The notes: generated from the letters alone by a model not told the origin. A stretch of 64,000 nucleotides of DNA from Halothiobacillus neapolitanus c2 (GCF_000024765.1 NC_013422.1:1631501-1695500), one strand, 5' to 3'; counted from the stretch's first letter, positions 37,533 to 48,645 are shown. Numbers and translations are program-made.

Positions 37533-39599
37533 TCACTTCCCCAACATCGCCCGAATACCAGCCAGATGTTCTCGGCCTTGGGCTTGGCTCACTTCCTTGG
37601 GCTGTTCGATGCCCTCGCCTTGCCATTGCAGCAGGTCGGCGGGGATGTCGTCTAAAAATCGGCTGGGTTCGGTGTCTTTCCATTCGCCGTAGCGGCGGCG
37701 GCGTTTGGTGAGGGTGAAGGTGAGTGACAGCCGGGCGCGGGTGATGCCCACAAAGCACAGGCGGCGTTCTTCGGCGAGGCGGGCTTCGTCTTCGATGCAG
37801 TCGCGGTGTGGCAGGATGTCTTCTTCCATGCCGGCCATAAACACGTGGCCGAATTCCAGGCCTTTGGCTGCGTGCAGCGTGAGCAGGGCGACGGCATTGC
37901 TGTCTTTTTCTCGGGTTTGCTGATCGAGAATACCGAGCAGGGTCATGCGCTGGGCGAGCGCGGGCAAGTCCATTTTTGTTGCGCTTTCGCCGCCTTCGGA
38001 CTCTGCTTCAACTTGGGTGTCGCTGATTTTCGCCAGCCAGTCGAGCCATTCCTCGACGTTCTGCCAGCGGCGGTCGGCGGCCTTCGGGGTACTTTCTTGT
38101 TCGCGCAGATAGGCTGGGTAGTCGATGGCATCGAACACCTGCTGGATCACATCAATGGCATCCCGATCCGGTTGGGCGCGGATGCCGTCGAGCCAGTCGC
38201 AAAAGCGGTTCAGCCGATCCGCCGCGCGGTTATCGAACACGCTTTGAATCCCGATGGAACGCGCCGCGGCAAAGAGCGAGCTGCGCCGTTCGCGGGCAAA
38301 ACCGCCTAGCTTTTCGATGGTGGTCGGGCCGATTTCGCGCCGGGGCGTGTTGACGACGCGTAAAAAGGCCGCGTCGTCGTCTGGGTTGACGAGCAATTTT
38401 AAATAACTCATCGCATCCTTGATTTCCGCTCGCTCGAAGAACGATTGGCCGCCGGTGAGGCTGTAGGGAATATTGAGTTTGCGCAGCGCTTGTTCGATTA
38501 AGCGAGCCTGATGATTGCCACGAAACAGCACGGCAAAGTCGCGGTATTCGGTTTGCGCGCGGAAGTGCCGATGCAGAATTTCTGTGGCGATGCGTTCGGC
38601 TTCGTCTTCTGCGGTGGCCGCAACGATGACGCGGTGCGGCTCGCCCATGCCGATGTCGCTCCAGAGCTGCTTGGATGCGGTGGTGGTATCCAGCGCGATC
38701 AAATGATTGGCTGCCTTGAGTACGCTGTTGACCGAGCGGTAGTTTTGTTCGAGCTTGATGCGATGCAGGTTCGGGAAATCGTCCGCCAGCCGGTTGAGGT
38801 TTTCCGGCTTGGCACCGCGCCAAGCATAAATGGACTGGTGATCGTCGCCCACGGCGGTGAGCGCGCCGATCTTGCCCACCAACAACCGCACGAGCTCGTA
38901 CTGCGTGGTGTTGGTGTCTTGATATTCATCCACCAGCAAGTAGCGCACCCGCGCCTGCCAGCGCTCGCGCACGGCGGCATCGCTTTGCAACAGTTCGACG
39001 GGGCGACCGATCAGGTCATCAAAATCCAGCGCATTGCAGGCAGTGAGTTGGCGCTGATATTGATCGAAGAGCCCGGCCAATGCGCGGGTTTCTTCATCCC
39101 ATCCCTCATTTTTGGCTTGCTCGTAGCAACTCTGCGGAGTACGCAGATCATTCTTCCACTGCGAGATCTGCCACTGGGCGGCTTTCGGCTCGATCACATC
39201 TTTGTATTCACTGTGCCCGATCAAGGATTTGAACAGGGCGAGGCTATCGTCCGAATCGAATACGGTGAAGCCTGCGCGCAAGCCGAGTGCCGCGTATTCC
39301 CGGCGAATGAAATTCAGCCCCAGCGTATGGAACGTGGAGATATTCAAGCCGCGGCGCCGCTCGGGCGGCAATCGCTCCGCCGTTCGCGCCACCATCTCCT
39401 TGGCCGCCTTGTTGGTGAACGTGACCGCGAACACCTGGCGAGCGGGGATGCCCTGCTTTTCGATCAGATACACGATTTTTTCGGTAATGACCCGCGTTTT
39501 GCCCGACCCAGCCCCGGCCAATACCAGCAGCGGACTTTCCAGATGCCGGACGGCAGCGGATTGTTGGGCATTTAGACCGAGGTTAATTTCGTGACTCAC
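37533..39599 (-). CDS. rep: ATP-dependent DNA helicase Rep
   Basis: UvrD/Rep superfamily 1A 3'-5' helicase that helps forks pass protein roadblocks. The 688 residues are close to E. coli Rep (about 673). Seen are the Q motif with Walker A LAGAGSGKTRVI, motif Ia VTFTNKAAKEM, STFHTLGLNFIRREYAALG (typical of Rep), motif II LLVDEYQDTN, motif III GDDHQSIYAWRGA, motif IV LEQNYRS, motif V LLTLHAAKGLEF and motif VI EERRLCFVGITRAR. It overlaps the DMT transporter gene upstream by four bases. Confidence 0.94.
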   Translation of the reverse strand: MSHEINLGLNAQQSAAVRHLESPLLVLAGAGSGKTRVITEKIVYLIEKQGIPARQVFAVTFTNKAAKEMVARTAERLPPERRRGLNISTFHTLGLNFIRREYAALGLRAGFTVFDSDDSLALFKSLIGHSEYKDVIEPKAAQWQISQWKNDLRTPQSCYEQAKNEGWDEETRALAGLFDQYQRQLTACNALDFDDLIGRPVELLQSDAAVRERWQARVRYLLVDEYQDTNTTQYELVRLLVGKIGALTAVGDDHQSIYAWRGAKPENLNRLADDFPNLHRIKLEQNYRSVNSVLKAANHLIALDTTTASKQLWSDIGMGEPHRVIVAATAEDEAERIATEILHRHFRAQTEYRDFAVLFRGNHQARLIEQALRKLNIPYSLTGGQSFFERAEIKDAMSYLKLLVNPDDDAAFLRVVNTPRREIGPTTIEKLGGFARERRSSLFAAARSIGIQSVFDNRAADRLNRFCDWLDGIRAQPDRDAIDVIQQVFDAIDYPAYLREQESTPKAADRRWQNVEEWLDWLAKISDTQVEAESEGGESATKMDLPALAQRMTLLGILDQQTREKDSNAVALLTLHAAKGLEFGHVFMAGMEEDILPHRDCIEDEARLAEERRLCFVGITRARLSLTFTLTKRRRRYGEWKDTEPSRFLDDIPADLLQWQGEGIEQPKEVSQAQGREHLAGIRAMLGK

Positions 39600-40531
39600 G
39601 ACGCAAGCGACTTTTGCTGGCTGGTTGCTTCAAGCAGCGCCGCAGACAGAATCATGGCGCCACCCAGCCAGACCAACAGCGACGGACTCTCGTGCCCGAT
39701 CCAGATGGCGGTCAGGCTACCCACCAGCAATTCCAGTGTCATCAGAATCGATGATCGCCCGGCCGGCAGCCGTTCAACGGCATATTGCGTGGCGAGCATC
39801 GCACCTAAGAGCAAGGTCGCGCCATACAACAGGCTATGCACAACACCGCCCATGGTAACGGCCGCGACGGGCTCGGGGAAGAAAACCAAGGCACCCAAGG
39901 CGAACAGCACCGCACCGATCTGCATGATCGACAGCTTGACCAGCATCGGTTCGCCCTGCATGTGGCGGAACAGCACGTTTGCGCCAGCCAAGGTCAAACC
40001 CGCGATCAGGGCCGCCCAATCGGGCAGAGAAAAACTAAACAGGGCTAGCCAGTGGCCCGAACCTTGACCCGAATGTGCATCCCAATGGATATCCGGCCCG
40101 AGAATCGCCACCGCACCACCGAGCGCAAGAATCACCGCCACGATGCGGATCGGGGTCAAGGGTTCGTGCAGGAAAATCCGCCCCATAATCACGCCCCAAG
40201 CGGGGATGAGGAAGAACAGCAACATGGCACGCACCACATCGCCAAACATCATCGCCATGGTAAAACCAATCCCAGAAATACCGCTAAGCAACGCCAAAGC
40301 CAGCAAACCATACCAGGCCATGGGTGCAGAGCCCGCTTGCCAGCGCGTGCGCACATGCGGCAACACCCAAGGCAGCAGCATCAAAAACTGAATGCCATAG
40401 GCCAACGCAGCCAGCAAGAGCGGGCCGATGCCCATGCCGTCGATGGCTTTGAGCCAAATCCAGGTCGTGCCCCATAGGGTCGAACCCATCATCAGCACCA
40501 GCACGGGTGGCGGATTAAATTTCAAGGACAT
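39596..40531 (-). CDS. DMT superfamily transporter (EamA family)
   Basis: A 311-residue inner-membrane protein with ten predicted membrane segments in two EamA repeats. It begins with VLVLMMGSTLWGTTWIWLKAIDGMGIGP, typical of EamA exporters. Substrates of such proteins are usually amino acids or metabolites and cannot be told here. Its stop overlaps rep by four bases, and purL ends 27 bases upstream, so the three may form one transcript. Confidence 0.88.
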   Translation of the reverse strand: MSLKFNPPPVLVLMMGSTLWGTTWIWLKAIDGMGIGPLLLAALAYGIQFLMLLPWVLPHVRTRWQAGSAPMAWYGLLALALLSGISGIGFTMAMMFGDVVRAMLLFFLIPAWGVIMGRIFLHEPLTPIRIVAVILALGGAVAILGPDIHWDAHSGQGSGHWLALFSFSLPDWAALIAGLTLAGANVLFRHMQGEPMLVKLSIMQIGAVLFALGALVFFPEPVAAVTMGGVVHSLLYGATLLLGAMLATQYAVERLPAGRSSILMTLELLVGSLTAIWIGHESPSLLVWLGGAMILSAALLEATSQQKSLAS

Positions 40532-40558
40532 AACAGCGCCCTGCCTGTTCGCAGGAAA

Positions 40559-43500
40559 TCAACCCACCCAACGGCGGGCATTACGGAACATGCGCAGCCA
40601 AGGGCCATCCTCGGTACGGTGATCGTCGAAGGCGCCCTGCGACCAGGAATCCGGGGCCCAAGAGAACTGGCTGCGGCGCCAGACGCGCTCGGGGTGCGGC
40701 ATCAGGATATTGAAGCGACCATCTTCCGTGCAAAAACCGGTTTGCCCCCACAACGAACCGTTGGGATTGGCGGGATAGGTTTCGGTGGCAATACCATAGC
40801 CATCGACATAACGCAGGGTATTGACCGCCAGTTCGGCATCCACCGGATTGCGGTAGCGAACGCGCCCCTCGCCATGCGCCACTGTGATCGGCAGCAGGGA
40901 ACCTTCCATATCGGCGAATAAGATCGAAGGCGACTGCACGATTTGAACCAAAGACAAACGCGCTTCGAATTGTTCGGAAACATTGCGCTCGAATCGCGGC
41001 CAGCTCTCGGCACCGGGGATAATGTCGTGCAGTTGCGATAGCATCTGGCAACCGTTACACACCCCGAGCGCGAACGTATCTTCCCGATTGAAGAAGGCGC
41101 TGAACGCATCAAACGCACGCGGGTTGTATCGAATGGCGTGCGCCCAGCCGGAACCGGCGCCGAGCACGTCGCCATACGAGAAACCGCCGCAAGCGGCTAA
41201 GCCTTGCATGTCGGCCAGATCAATTCGACCCGCCAGCAAATCGCTCATGTGCACATCGACGGCGGTAAACCCGGCCCGATCAAATGCAGCGGCCATCTCG
41301 ACTTCGCCATTGACGCCCTGCTCGCGCAGGATCGCCACTTTCGGGCGCTTGCCCGTCAAGATCATCGGTGCGGCCACGTTCTCGCGCACATCGAAGGTGG
41401 CTTTGGCCGCTCTGAGACCCGCATCGGATTCATCCAGCAAACCGTCGTACTCGCTTTGCGCGCAGTCCGGGTTATCGCGCAGGCTCGCCATGAGATAGCT
41501 GGTTTTCGACCAGGTGCGATGCAGTTCGCTGCGCTTGGCCGAAAAGACCGACTTGCCACGCCAGCGGATGTGTACCTCGTCACCTTTCACTGGCTTGCCC
41601 AAATCATGCAGCGCGTCTGCCAAGCCCGCTTCGGCGAACTGATCACGCACGAAATCCAAATCCTTCGCACGAACCTGAATCACCGCGCCGACTTCTTCAT
41701 TAAACAACGCAGCCAAGGGATCGCCACCCAATGGCCCGCAATCGATGTCCAGTCCGCAATGACCGGCAAACGCCATTTCCAGCAACGTGGTGAGCAAGCC
41801 GCCATCGCTGCGGTCGTGATAGGCGGCCAAGTAGCCCAAGCCATTGAGTGACTGGATGGTGTCGAACAGCGCCTTGAGCGGCTTGGCGTCGATATCCGGC
41901 GGGGTTTGCCCTGTTTGGCCGAACACCTGCGCCAGTGCGGAACCGCCCAGCCGATTCTTGCCGAACCCGAGATCGATCAAAAGCAGATGCGCGTCATCAA
42001 TCGGCTGAATCTGCGGCGTCAAAACCGCGTGAATGTCCTTGACCGGCGCAAAGCCTGTAACGACCAACGACACGGGCGAGACGACTTCTTTGGCTTCGCC
42101 ATTTTCCGCCCAGCGGGTTTTCATCGACAACGAATCCTTGCCGACCGGGATGGCGATATCCAGTGCTGGGCAGAACTCCATGCCCACGGTTCGCACAGTG
42201 GCGTACAAGGCGGCGTCTTCGCCCGGATGACCGCACGCCGCCATCCAGTTGGCAGATAACTTGATGTCGGCGGTGGATTTGATGGGTGCTGCTGCGATAT
42301 TAGTCAGCACTTCGGCAATCGCCATGCGCGCGGAGGCCGGGGCATCGAGCACGGCAATCGGCGCGCGCTCGCCCATCGCCATCGCCTCGCCGGTTTCGTG
42401 ATAAAAATCGGTCGCCGTGACGGCACAATCGGCGACGGGCACTTGCCACGGGCCGACCATCTGATCACGCACTACCAGACCACCCACGCTACGGTCGCCG
42501 ATGGTAATCAAAAAGCGCTTGTCGGCCACGGTCGGCAGGCTCAACACACGATTGATCGCTTCATCGAGACGAATATCGTCGGTTTTGAACCTGGCGAAAT
42601 GTGGGTGCAGCGATTTGGCCGTGCGCTGCATTTTCGGCGGATGGCCGAACAGGGTGTGCATCGGCAGGTCGATGGGCGCGTTATCGAAATGCGCATCGCG
42701 CACGGTGAGGTGCTGCTCGCGAGTGGCCGTACCGATCACGGCAAACGGCGCGCGTTCGCGTTCGCACAGTTCGGTGAACAACGGCAGGCTCGCGGGACGA
42801 ATCGCCAACACGTAGCGTTCCTGGGATTCGTTACACCAGATGGCGAGCGGCGACATGCCCGGCTCGTCATTGGGGATGGCGCGTAGGTTGAAATCTCCAC
42901 CCAGACCGGCATCGTGGACCAGTTCGGGGAAGGCATTGGACAATCCGCCCGCACCGACGTCATGCAGGGAAACCAGCGGGTTACGGTCGCCCAGAGCGAT
43001 GCAACGGTCGATCACTTCCTGCGCTCGGCGCTGCATTTCTGGGTTGGCGCGCTGCACCGAGGCAAAATCCAGTTCCGCCGAACCACTGCCGCTGGTTTGC
43101 GATGAAGCCGCACCACCGCCCAAGCCGATCTGCATGGCCGGGCCGCCCAGAACAATCAGCAAATCACCATCGGCGATGGGTTGCTTTTCCACAAGACCAG
43201 GGCGAATGGCACCGAGGCCACCGGCAATCATGATTGGCTTGTGATAGCCGCGAACGGTCGAATGCGTGCCATCGGTCAAGGTCGGTTGCAATTCGAAGCT
43301 GCGGAAATAGCCCGCCAGCGCCGGACGGCCGAATTCATTGTTGAACGCCGCCGCCCCGATGGGGCCTTCGAGCATGATATCGAGCGCGGTGACGATGCGA
43401 TCGGGCTTGCCCGCAGGCGTCATGGCCTCCCACGGCTGCTCGAAACCCGGAATCCGCAGATTGGAAACAGAAAAACCGCTCAAGCCCGCCTTGGGCTTGC

Positions 43501-44497
43501 CGCCCCGCCCGGTCGCGCCCTCATCGCGGATTTCTCCGCCCGAACCGGTAGCCGCACCGGGATCGGGGGAAATGGCGGTCGGGTGGTTATGGGTTTCAAC
43601 CTTGGCCAGAAAATGAATCGGTTCATCGATTTGACCATATTCGCCGATATCGACATCCACGGCGAACCGCGTGCCCGGCCAACCGGCAATCACCGCCGCG
43701 TTGTCTTTATAAGCACTCAAGGTACCGTTCGGATTATGCCGATGCGTATTGCGGATCATGGCGAACAGCGACAAATCGTGTTCCTCGCCATCGATCGTCC
43801 AGTCCGCATTGAAAATCTTGTGGCGGCAATGCTCGGAGTTCGCCTGCGCGAACATCATCAGCTCGATATCGGTCGGGTTGCGGCCTAATTCACGATAGGC
43901 ACCGTCCAGATAGGTGATTTCTTCGGTTGACAGTGCCAGACCAAGATTCTGATTCGCGTCGTGCAAGGCCGATTCGCCGTGCTGCAACAAGGCAATTTCC
44001 GTCAACGGTGCTGGTGGCTGATGGGCGAACAGCGTTTGGGCATCGCCCCAGTCTTCAAACACCGTTTCCGTCATCCGATCATGCAGCAGCGCACTTGCCG
44101 CTTCCCTGCTGGCACGATCGAGCGCATCGAGGCCGACCAGTGCGTATTCAATGCCCCGCTCGACCCGCGATACGGCATCGATTCCGCAAATATGCAGAAT
44201 CTCGGTCGCCTTGCTCGACCAGGGCGAGCGCGTGCCCGCTCTCGGCGCGACTGTCACGCTGACAACGTCGTCCGGCCAATTTTCCAGAGCGGCACCGTAA
44301 TTGAACAGATCATGCAGAACATGCGTTTGCGCATCGGATAATTCCGCCCCCGGCTTTACTTGTGCAAAATGAACAAATCGCGCAGAAATCTGAGTAACCG
44401 AAGGGGCAACCGCTTGAATTGAAGCCAATTTTTTAGCCAAACGAAAATCGGATACGGCTGCGTTGCCAAAGAAAATCTGCATAGTGGATCTGCTCAT
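40559..44497 (-). CDS. purL: Phosphoribosylformylglycinamidine synthase PurL
   Basis: Large single-chain FGAM synthase of purine biosynthesis, 1312 residues, as in proteobacteria. An N-terminal PurS-like domain comes first. Two AIRS-type halves follow, with EVETHNHP-like [28 protein letters not shown] and [18 protein letters not shown], then [19 protein letters not shown]. The C-terminal class I glutaminase has its nucleophile in [13 protein letters not shown] and the HGEGR and PHPERV blocks. The start at 44497 lacks a clear ribosome-binding site. ATG at 44482 ([14 protein letters not shown]), which matches the usual N-terminus, is a good alternative. Confidence 0.96.
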   Translation of the reverse strand: MSRSTMQIFFGNAAVSDFRLAKKLASIQAVAPSVTQISARFVHFAQVKPGAELSDAQTHVLHDLFNYGAALENWPDDVVSVTVAPRAGTRSPWSSKATEILHICGIDAVSRVERGIEYALVGLDALDRASREAASALLHDRMTETVFEDWGDAQTLFAHQPPAPLTEIALLQHGESALHDANQNLGLALSTEEITYLDGAYRELGRNPTDIELMMFAQANSEHCRHKIFNADWTIDGEEHDLSLFAMIRNTHRHNPNGTLSAYKDNAAVIAGWPGTRFAVDVDIGEYGQIDEPIHFLAKVETHNHPTAISPDPGAATGSGGEIRDEGATGRGGKPKAGLSGFSVSNLRIPGFEQPWEAMTPAGKPDRIVTALDIMLEGPIGAAAFNNEFGRPALAGYFRSFELQPTLTDGTHSTVRGYHKPIMIAGGLGAIRPGLVEKQPIADGDLLIVLGGPAMQIGLGGGAASSQTSGSGSAELDFASVQRANPEMQRRAQEVIDRCIALGDRNPLVSLHDVGAGGLSNAFPELVHDAGLGGDFNLRAIPNDEPGMSPLAIWCNESQERYVLAIRPASLPLFTELCERERAPFAVIGTATREQHLTVRDAHFDNAPIDLPMHTLFGHPPKMQRTAKSLHPHFARFKTDDIRLDEAINRVLSLPTVADKRFLITIGDRSVGGLVVRDQMVGPWQVPVADCAVTATDFYHETGEAMAMGERAPIAVLDAPASARMAIAEVLTNIAAAPIKSTADIKLSANWMAACGHPGEDAALYATVRTVGMEFCPALDIAIPVGKDSLSMKTRWAENGEAKEVVSPVSLVVTGFAPVKDIHAVLTPQIQPIDDAHLLLIDLGFGKNRLGGSALAQVFGQTGQTPPDIDAKPLKALFDTIQSLNGLGYLAAYHDRSDGGLLTTLLEMAFAGHCGLDIDCGPLGGDPLAALFNEEVGAVIQVRAKDLDFVRDQFAEAGLADALHDLGKPVKGDEVHIRWRGKSVFSAKRSELHRTWSKTSYLMASLRDNPDCAQSEYDGLLDESDAGLRAAKATFDVRENVAAPMILTGKRPKVAILREQGVNGEVEMAAAFDRAGFTAVDVHMSDLLAGRIDLADMQGLAACGGFSYGDVLGAGSGWAHAIRYNPRAFDAFSAFFNREDTFALGVCNGCQMLSQLHDIIPGAESWPRFERNVSEQFEARLSLVQIVQSPSILFADMEGSLLPITVAHGEGRVRYRNPVDAELAVNTLRYVDGYGIATETYPANPNGSLWGQTGFCTEDGRFNILMPHPERVWRRSQFSWAPDSWSQGAFDDHRTEDGPWLRMFRNARRWVG

Positions 44498-44727
44498 GGT
44501 GCATTAAATTGGGTGCATAAGGAATGCCGCGAAAAAAGGGGGCTCGCCACAAAACCGCGCCGATTGTAACACCGGGAGACGATGAATCCCTATGAAAGAG
44601 CATCACGGAAAAACTCAGAAGATCCGCCGGGAAGATTCTGACATGGCGTGTATTTTGCTATGAATAAACACAAAGCGTTTCATAGCTGAATATTTTTTCA
44701 GTTCACACTTTTGGGAAAATCCGCACA

Positions 44728-45495
44728 GTGCACATTCGACCATCACATCCTTGGCCTCATCTTCCCAAACAGCAGGGTCAAAAACCAAAGGCAATCTTCG
44801 CCTTATTTCTTGCTGCGTTGTTGGTTTTCGCGCAACCCGTGGCGGCGGCGGGGCTTGAGCAGCCAGTCTTTCAGAGCCGTGCGTCCATAGAGTCAGCAGC
44901 GCAGGATTTTCTGGAAACACACTATCAGACGGATACGAATACCCGTTTCCACATCAACCCGATTGACCCGCGACTGCAACTGAAAGAATGCGACCAGCCC
45001 TTGCAGGTGCGCAGCAATAACCTGACCCTGCCGCGCGGCGGGCGCATCACGCTGAAAATTGCCTGCGAAGGGTCAAATCCTTGGCGGATTTATGTTCCCG
45101 CTCGAATTCAAACCATGGTCAACGCCATCAGTCTCGCCCGTCCATTGGCTCCAGGCACCAGAATAAGTGCGGAGGACTTGACCACCACACCGGTGAACGC
45201 CAACCAGCAAGTCAATGCTTATTTGACCAGCCCCGATGAAGCCATCGGACAGATTGTCACAAGGCCCATGCAGGCAGGTCAGATACTGACCCAGCAGGAT
45301 TTGGGTATCGCCAAAGTGATTCATCGCGGCGATCATGTCACTGTCATTGCGGGTACCGGCAACGTGAGCGTATCCACGGAGGGTGTTGCACAGGCTGATG
45401 CGGGCGTCGGCCAACGAATCATGGTCAAAAACAGCCGATCTGGCCAGTTGGTTGAAGGTTTTGTCCGAGATGCCAACACAGTGGTTATAAAATGA
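44728..45495 (+). CDS. flgA: Flagellar P-ring assembly chaperone FlgA
   Basis: Periplasmic chaperone for P-ring (FlgI) assembly. The 255 residues include a signal peptide (FALFLAALLVFAQPVAAA), a SAF domain in the middle (ARPLAPGTRISAEDLTTTPVN... IGQIVTRPMQAGQILTQQDL), and the FlgA end GQRIMVKNSRSGQLVEGFVRDANTVVI. The start is a GTG at 44728; no other start codon precedes the signal peptide in frame. The gene lies directly upstream of flgM, a conserved neighbour. Confidence 0.93.
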   Translation: MHIRPSHPWPHLPKQQGQKPKAIFALFLAALLVFAQPVAAAGLEQPVFQSRASIESAAQDFLETHYQTDTNTRFHINPIDPRLQLKECDQPLQVRSNNLTLPRGGRITLKIACEGSNPWRIYVPARIQTMVNAISLARPLAPGTRISAEDLTTTPVNANQQVNAYLTSPDEAIGQIVTRPMQAGQILTQQDLGIAKVIHRGDHVTVIAGTGNVSVSTEGVAQADAGVGQRIMVKNSRSGQLVEGFVRDANTVVIK

Positions 45496-45548
45496 ACCGG
45501 AGCAACGAGATAGCCGCCAAGTCACCGTGATTTTTTTAATCTATACGT

Positions 45549-45575
45549 TAAAGTTTATAATTGAGTGGCCGATAT
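45549..45575 (+). promoter_or_regulatory. Sigma-28 (FliA) promoter of flgM
   Basis: TAAAGTTT (45549-45556), an 11-base spacer and GCCGATAT (45568-45575) match the enterobacterial FliA consensus TAAAGTTT-N11-GCCGATAA at 15 of 16 positions. It lies 90 bases before the flgM start, as expected for a class 3 flagellar promoter. Confidence 0.88.
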
Positions 45576-45664
45576 AACGTGCATACGTGGAATCGGGATA
45601 GGCGTGAATCTGAAGTGAAGATCGGCATCCATCCTGACCAAGACAAACTTAAAGAGGGCTAGAG

Positions 45665-45979
45665 ATGGACATTATAAATGGATTTGGCGGGAAGAACGGC
45701 TATGGCAGTTCCAACGTAGATAATCGAAATACGGGCAAGCCCACCGCTGCTGCAAGCCCAGAAGGTACTGCGCCGGAATCTTCTTCTGAGGACGCAGGTG
45801 TCAACCTGTCATCAGGTGCAACCGCCATGAAGCAACTCACACAGACACTTGCCAGCAGCCCTAGCTTCGATCAGAGCAAGGTTGATCAGATCAAGAGCAT
45901 GATCGCCAACGGTCAGTACAGCATTGACCCACAAAAAATCGCTCAGAAATTCATGGAAATGGAAAACTCCGGCTCATGA
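45665..45979 (+). CDS. flgM: Anti-sigma-28 factor FlgM
   Basis: Binds and inhibits FliA until the hook is complete, then is secreted. The 104 residues have the usual low-complexity N-terminus and the conserved C-terminal sigma-binding helices (DQSKVDQIKSMIANGQYSIDPQKIAQKFMEME). The gene is transcribed from a sigma-28 promoter just upstream, and its stop overlaps flgN by four bases. Confidence 0.93.
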   Translation: MDIINGFGGKNGYGSSNVDNRNTGKPTAAASPEGTAPESSSEDAGVNLSSGATAMKQLTQTLASSPSFDQSKVDQIKSMIANGQYSIDPQKIAQKFMEMENSGS

Positions 45980-46530
45980 GCCAAGGCACCGCTCCAGCCG
46001 TCTCACCAGCCCACATTGACACACAGGTCATGTTGGAACATCTGGCGGCAGCGGTTTCCGGTTTAACGGACGCGCATCAAAGGCTGGCCGAACTCCTCGC
46101 CACCCCAGACCGAGCGGATCGCGCGGATTCTGGGGCTTCGCTGGATGAACTGATCATCGCCATCCGAGAAGGGCACGCCCGCCTCGAAGAAGCCGAGCAG
46201 CAGCGTCAATCCTGGCTTGCGGCCCAGCCGATCAAATCATCATCTACCGAATCGAACGCCCGTCAGGACATGCATCAAGCCCTCATAGCCATTGATCAGG
46301 CAGAATTCACTAACCACCTCGCCTCGTGGCAGGCACTTCAACCACTCATCACCGAACTGGACGAACGCACCCGCGAACACCAGATGGTCATTTCCCGCTT
46401 GGGCCAGTTCATTCAGGAACGCGTCAACCTTTTGACGAATGCAGCCGACGGCAGCGACACCGCCGTTTATGCGGCCAGTGGCAAAACCAGTGCACCTGCC
46501 GACCGCCGTCGCTCCCTTGGCGATGCCTGA
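45976..46530 (+). CDS. flgN: Flagellar chaperone FlgN
   Basis: Export chaperone for hook-filament junction proteins FlgK and FlgL. The 184-residue, mainly helical protein is a little longer than the enterobacterial form (about 140). It has a long central coiled region and the family-like stretch around QALQPLITELDERTREHQMVISRLGQF. The call rests on coupling to flgM and fold character, as FlgN sequences are weakly conserved. Confidence 0.85.
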   Translation: MSQGTAPAVSPAHIDTQVMLEHLAAAVSGLTDAHQRLAELLATPDRADRADSGASLDELIIAIREGHARLEEAEQQRQSWLAAQPIKSSSTESNARQDMHQALIAIDQAEFTNHLASWQALQPLITELDERTREHQMVISRLGQFIQERVNLLTNAADGSDTAVYAASGKTSAPADRRRSLGDA

Positions 46531-46554
46531 ACACGCCCAGAAAGGTCGCCCCCT

Positions 46555-47274
46555 CTACTCGCTTGCCGACGGTGCCCTTTCCCGCTGCCATAGCGCAAAC
46601 GCACTCTCTCCGGCTCGACCTTCGCGCAACCTGACCCAACCCACGGGTTGAACGCTCGCCTCTTGGGCACTTTGCTCGATATATAAATACGCGTCATCCG
46701 CCAGCCAATCGGCCTGCTGCAAGCGCTCAACCGCTTGTGACAACAAGTCGAGACGCGCAAACGGTGGATCAAGAAATACCAGATCGATCCGCTCCCCCGA
46801 TACGAATTGATTCGGGGCCTGACGCAGCCAACCCAATGCATCCTGCGACCAAACCCGTGCCCGATCATCTGCTACCGACATTGTTTTCAAACTGTTGCGA
46901 ATCTCGGCGGCAACGCGTGCCGATTGCTCGATCAAACCCACCCACTGCGCACCTCGCGAAAGGGATTCGATACCGAGAATGCCGCTACCAGCGAACAAAT
47001 CCAGCACCCGCCAGCCATCGAGATTTTGCCCCAGCCAGTTGAACAGCGTTTCTCGCACCCGGTCGGGCGTGGGGCGCAAGCCCGGCATGGCAGGAAAATG
47101 CAAACGCTGAGAGCGCATCGTCCCACCCGTCACGCGCACGACCTGTTTGCCACGTACAGTCTGGCCGGATAAGGAGCGAGGTGAGGATTTCACGAACGTG
47201 TCGCCAAATACCGCCCCGGATTCTTCACCATGAGGGATTTTCGATTTCAGCGATTTCCTTGATTTGGCACTCAA
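46555..47274 (-). CDS. rsmD: 16S rRNA (guanine(966)-N(2))-methyltransferase RsmD
   Basis: Rossmann-fold methyltransferase acting on assembled 30S subunits. The 239 residues include a basic N-terminal extension (about 45 residues, start uncertain), then the RsmD core VRVTGGTMRSQRLHFPAMPGLRPTPDRVRETLFNWL. The SAM motif LDLFAGSGILGIESLSRGA and the catalytic DPPF (about 170) follow. It is convergent with flgN and divergent from ftsY, the usual arrangement around ftsYEX in gammaproteobacteria. Confidence 0.95.
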   Translation of the reverse strand: MSAKSRKSLKSKIPHGEESGAVFGDTFVKSSPRSLSGQTVRGKQVVRVTGGTMRSQRLHFPAMPGLRPTPDRVRETLFNWLGQNLDGWRVLDLFAGSGILGIESLSRGAQWVGLIEQSARVAAEIRNSLKTMSVADDRARVWSQDALGWLRQAPNQFVSGERIDLVFLDPPFARLDLLSQAVERLQQADWLADDAYLYIEQSAQEASVQPVGWVRLREGRAGESAFALWQRERAPSASE

Positions 47275-47469
47275 AATTCACCCCGGAGGTTTTAGGAATC
47301 AATGCCACGCCTGAGTTCTTGACGATCAGCGATTGAAGAACTGCGGAGATGTGAAACCATATTCATCATCCGCTTCGCCCATTCAGGGCATGATGCCCAT
47401 GTTAATATGAACCGATGACGGTGTAGTGCGCACCCCGTATGAATTATCTCATTCACGAAGGCCTTTTAA

Positions 47470-48645
47470 ATGTTTGGATTTCTCCGTCGAAAAAAAAATC
47501 AGGTGCCTGGCGACGCAGCGATCGAATCACCGGTTGATTCTTCAGTCGACGCTCCTGAAGTCGACACTCTTGGCACCGATACATCACCCATAACAGAACC
47601 GGTCGAAGCGCCAAGCACCATCGAACCCGAGCCTCTTCCCGCGGTCATCACCGCAGAACCAGAACCGGCGCAAACGTCGACACAGATAGCCATCCAATCG
47701 GCACCACAACCCGTTACACAGGAAAAGCCCAAGTCCCGCTTCTGGCAACAACTGGCCAGGGCACGCAACAACTTCACCGAAGGCTTGGGCGATCTGTTCC
47801 TTGGCAAAAAGGCCATCGATGACGAACTCCTCGAAGAAGTCGAAACCCGATTGATCATGGCCGACGTCGGGCAAGCGACGACGCGCGCGCTGATCGATGC
47901 CTTGCATCAACAGATTTCTCGCAAGCAGATCAACGATACCGAAGCCTTGTTCGAAACGCTCAGCCAACTGATGATCGAGCGGCTGGAGCGCGTCCAGAAA
48001 CCCCGCCCCGCCCCAACGGAGCAGCCACACATTATCGTCGTCTGCGGCATCAATGGTGCAGGGAAAACCACGACCATCGGCAAACTGGCACACCATTACA
48101 AACAATCTGGGCACAAGGTCATGCTGGCCGCGGGCGACACATTCCGTGCCGCCGCCGTCGAGCAACTGATCACCTGGGGCGAGCGCAATCAGATCCCGGT
48201 CATCGGCGAACCGGGCCGACAAGATTCCGCTTCGGTACTGTTTGATGCCGCACAATCCGCGCGCGCTCGTAATATGGATGTGCTGATTGCCGACACCGCC
48301 GGTCGACTGCACACCCAAGGCGGCCTGATGGACGAGTTGAAGAAGCTTATTCGCGTCGTCAGCAAATCGATTCCCGGCGCGCCGCACGAGATCCTGCTCG
48401 TGCTGGACGCCAGCATCGGCCAGAACGCCCTAAATCAGGCTCGCCAGTTCCATGAGGCGGTCGGCGTAACTGGATTGATCGTTACCAAGCTCGATGGCAC
48501 GGCCAAGGGCGGCATCCTGTTCGCCATTGCCGATGAATTGAAGCTGCCCATCGACTTCATCGGTGTAGGGGAGCAAATCGCTGACTTACGACCGTTCGAC
48601 CCGAAAGGTTATGTCGATGCTCTGCTGGATCGCGAGGACATATGA
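47470..48645 (+). CDS. ftsY: Signal recognition particle receptor FtsY
   Basis: GTPase receptor that brings SRP-bound ribosomes to the membrane. In its 391 residues an acidic, Pro/Glu-rich A domain (to about 100) precedes the NG domain. G1 is GINGAGKTTTIGKLA, G2 region is AAGDTFRAAAVEQL, G3 is ADTAGRLHT and G4 is TKLDGTAKGG. The stop overlaps ftsE by four bases in the conserved ftsYEX operon. Confidence 0.96.
   Translation: MFGFLRRKKNQVPGDAAIESPVDSSVDAPEVDTLGTDTSPITEPVEAPSTIEPEPLPAVITAEPEPAQTSTQIAIQSAPQPVTQEKPKSRFWQQLARARNNFTEGLGDLFLGKKAIDDELLEEVETRLIMADVGQATTRALIDALHQQISRKQINDTEALFETLSQLMIERLERVQKPRPAPTEQPHIIVVCGINGAGKTTTIGKLAHHYKQSGHKVMLAAGDTFRAAAVEQLITWGERNQIPVIGEPGRQDSASVLFDAAQSARARNMDVLIADTAGRLHTQGGLMDELKKLIRVVSKSIPGAPHEILLVLDASIGQNALNQARQFHEAVGVTGLIVTKLDGTAKGGILFAIADELKLPIDFIGVGEQIADLRPFDPKGYVDALLDREDI

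Noticed and set aside
35629-39599. ATPase next to a UvrD/Rep-type helicase, as in the Gabija system
   Set aside because: The helicase is an ordinary full-length Rep on the opposite strand with housekeeping neighbours, and the ATPase lacks the TOPRIM nuclease domain of GajA.
41204-43888. Long open frames antisense to purL
   Set aside because: They are shadows of a conserved single-chain PurL, with His/Arg-rich low-quality sequence.
44615-44920. 101-codon minus-strand frame across the flgA start
   Set aside because: It covers the flgA signal peptide antisense, with no domain evidence.
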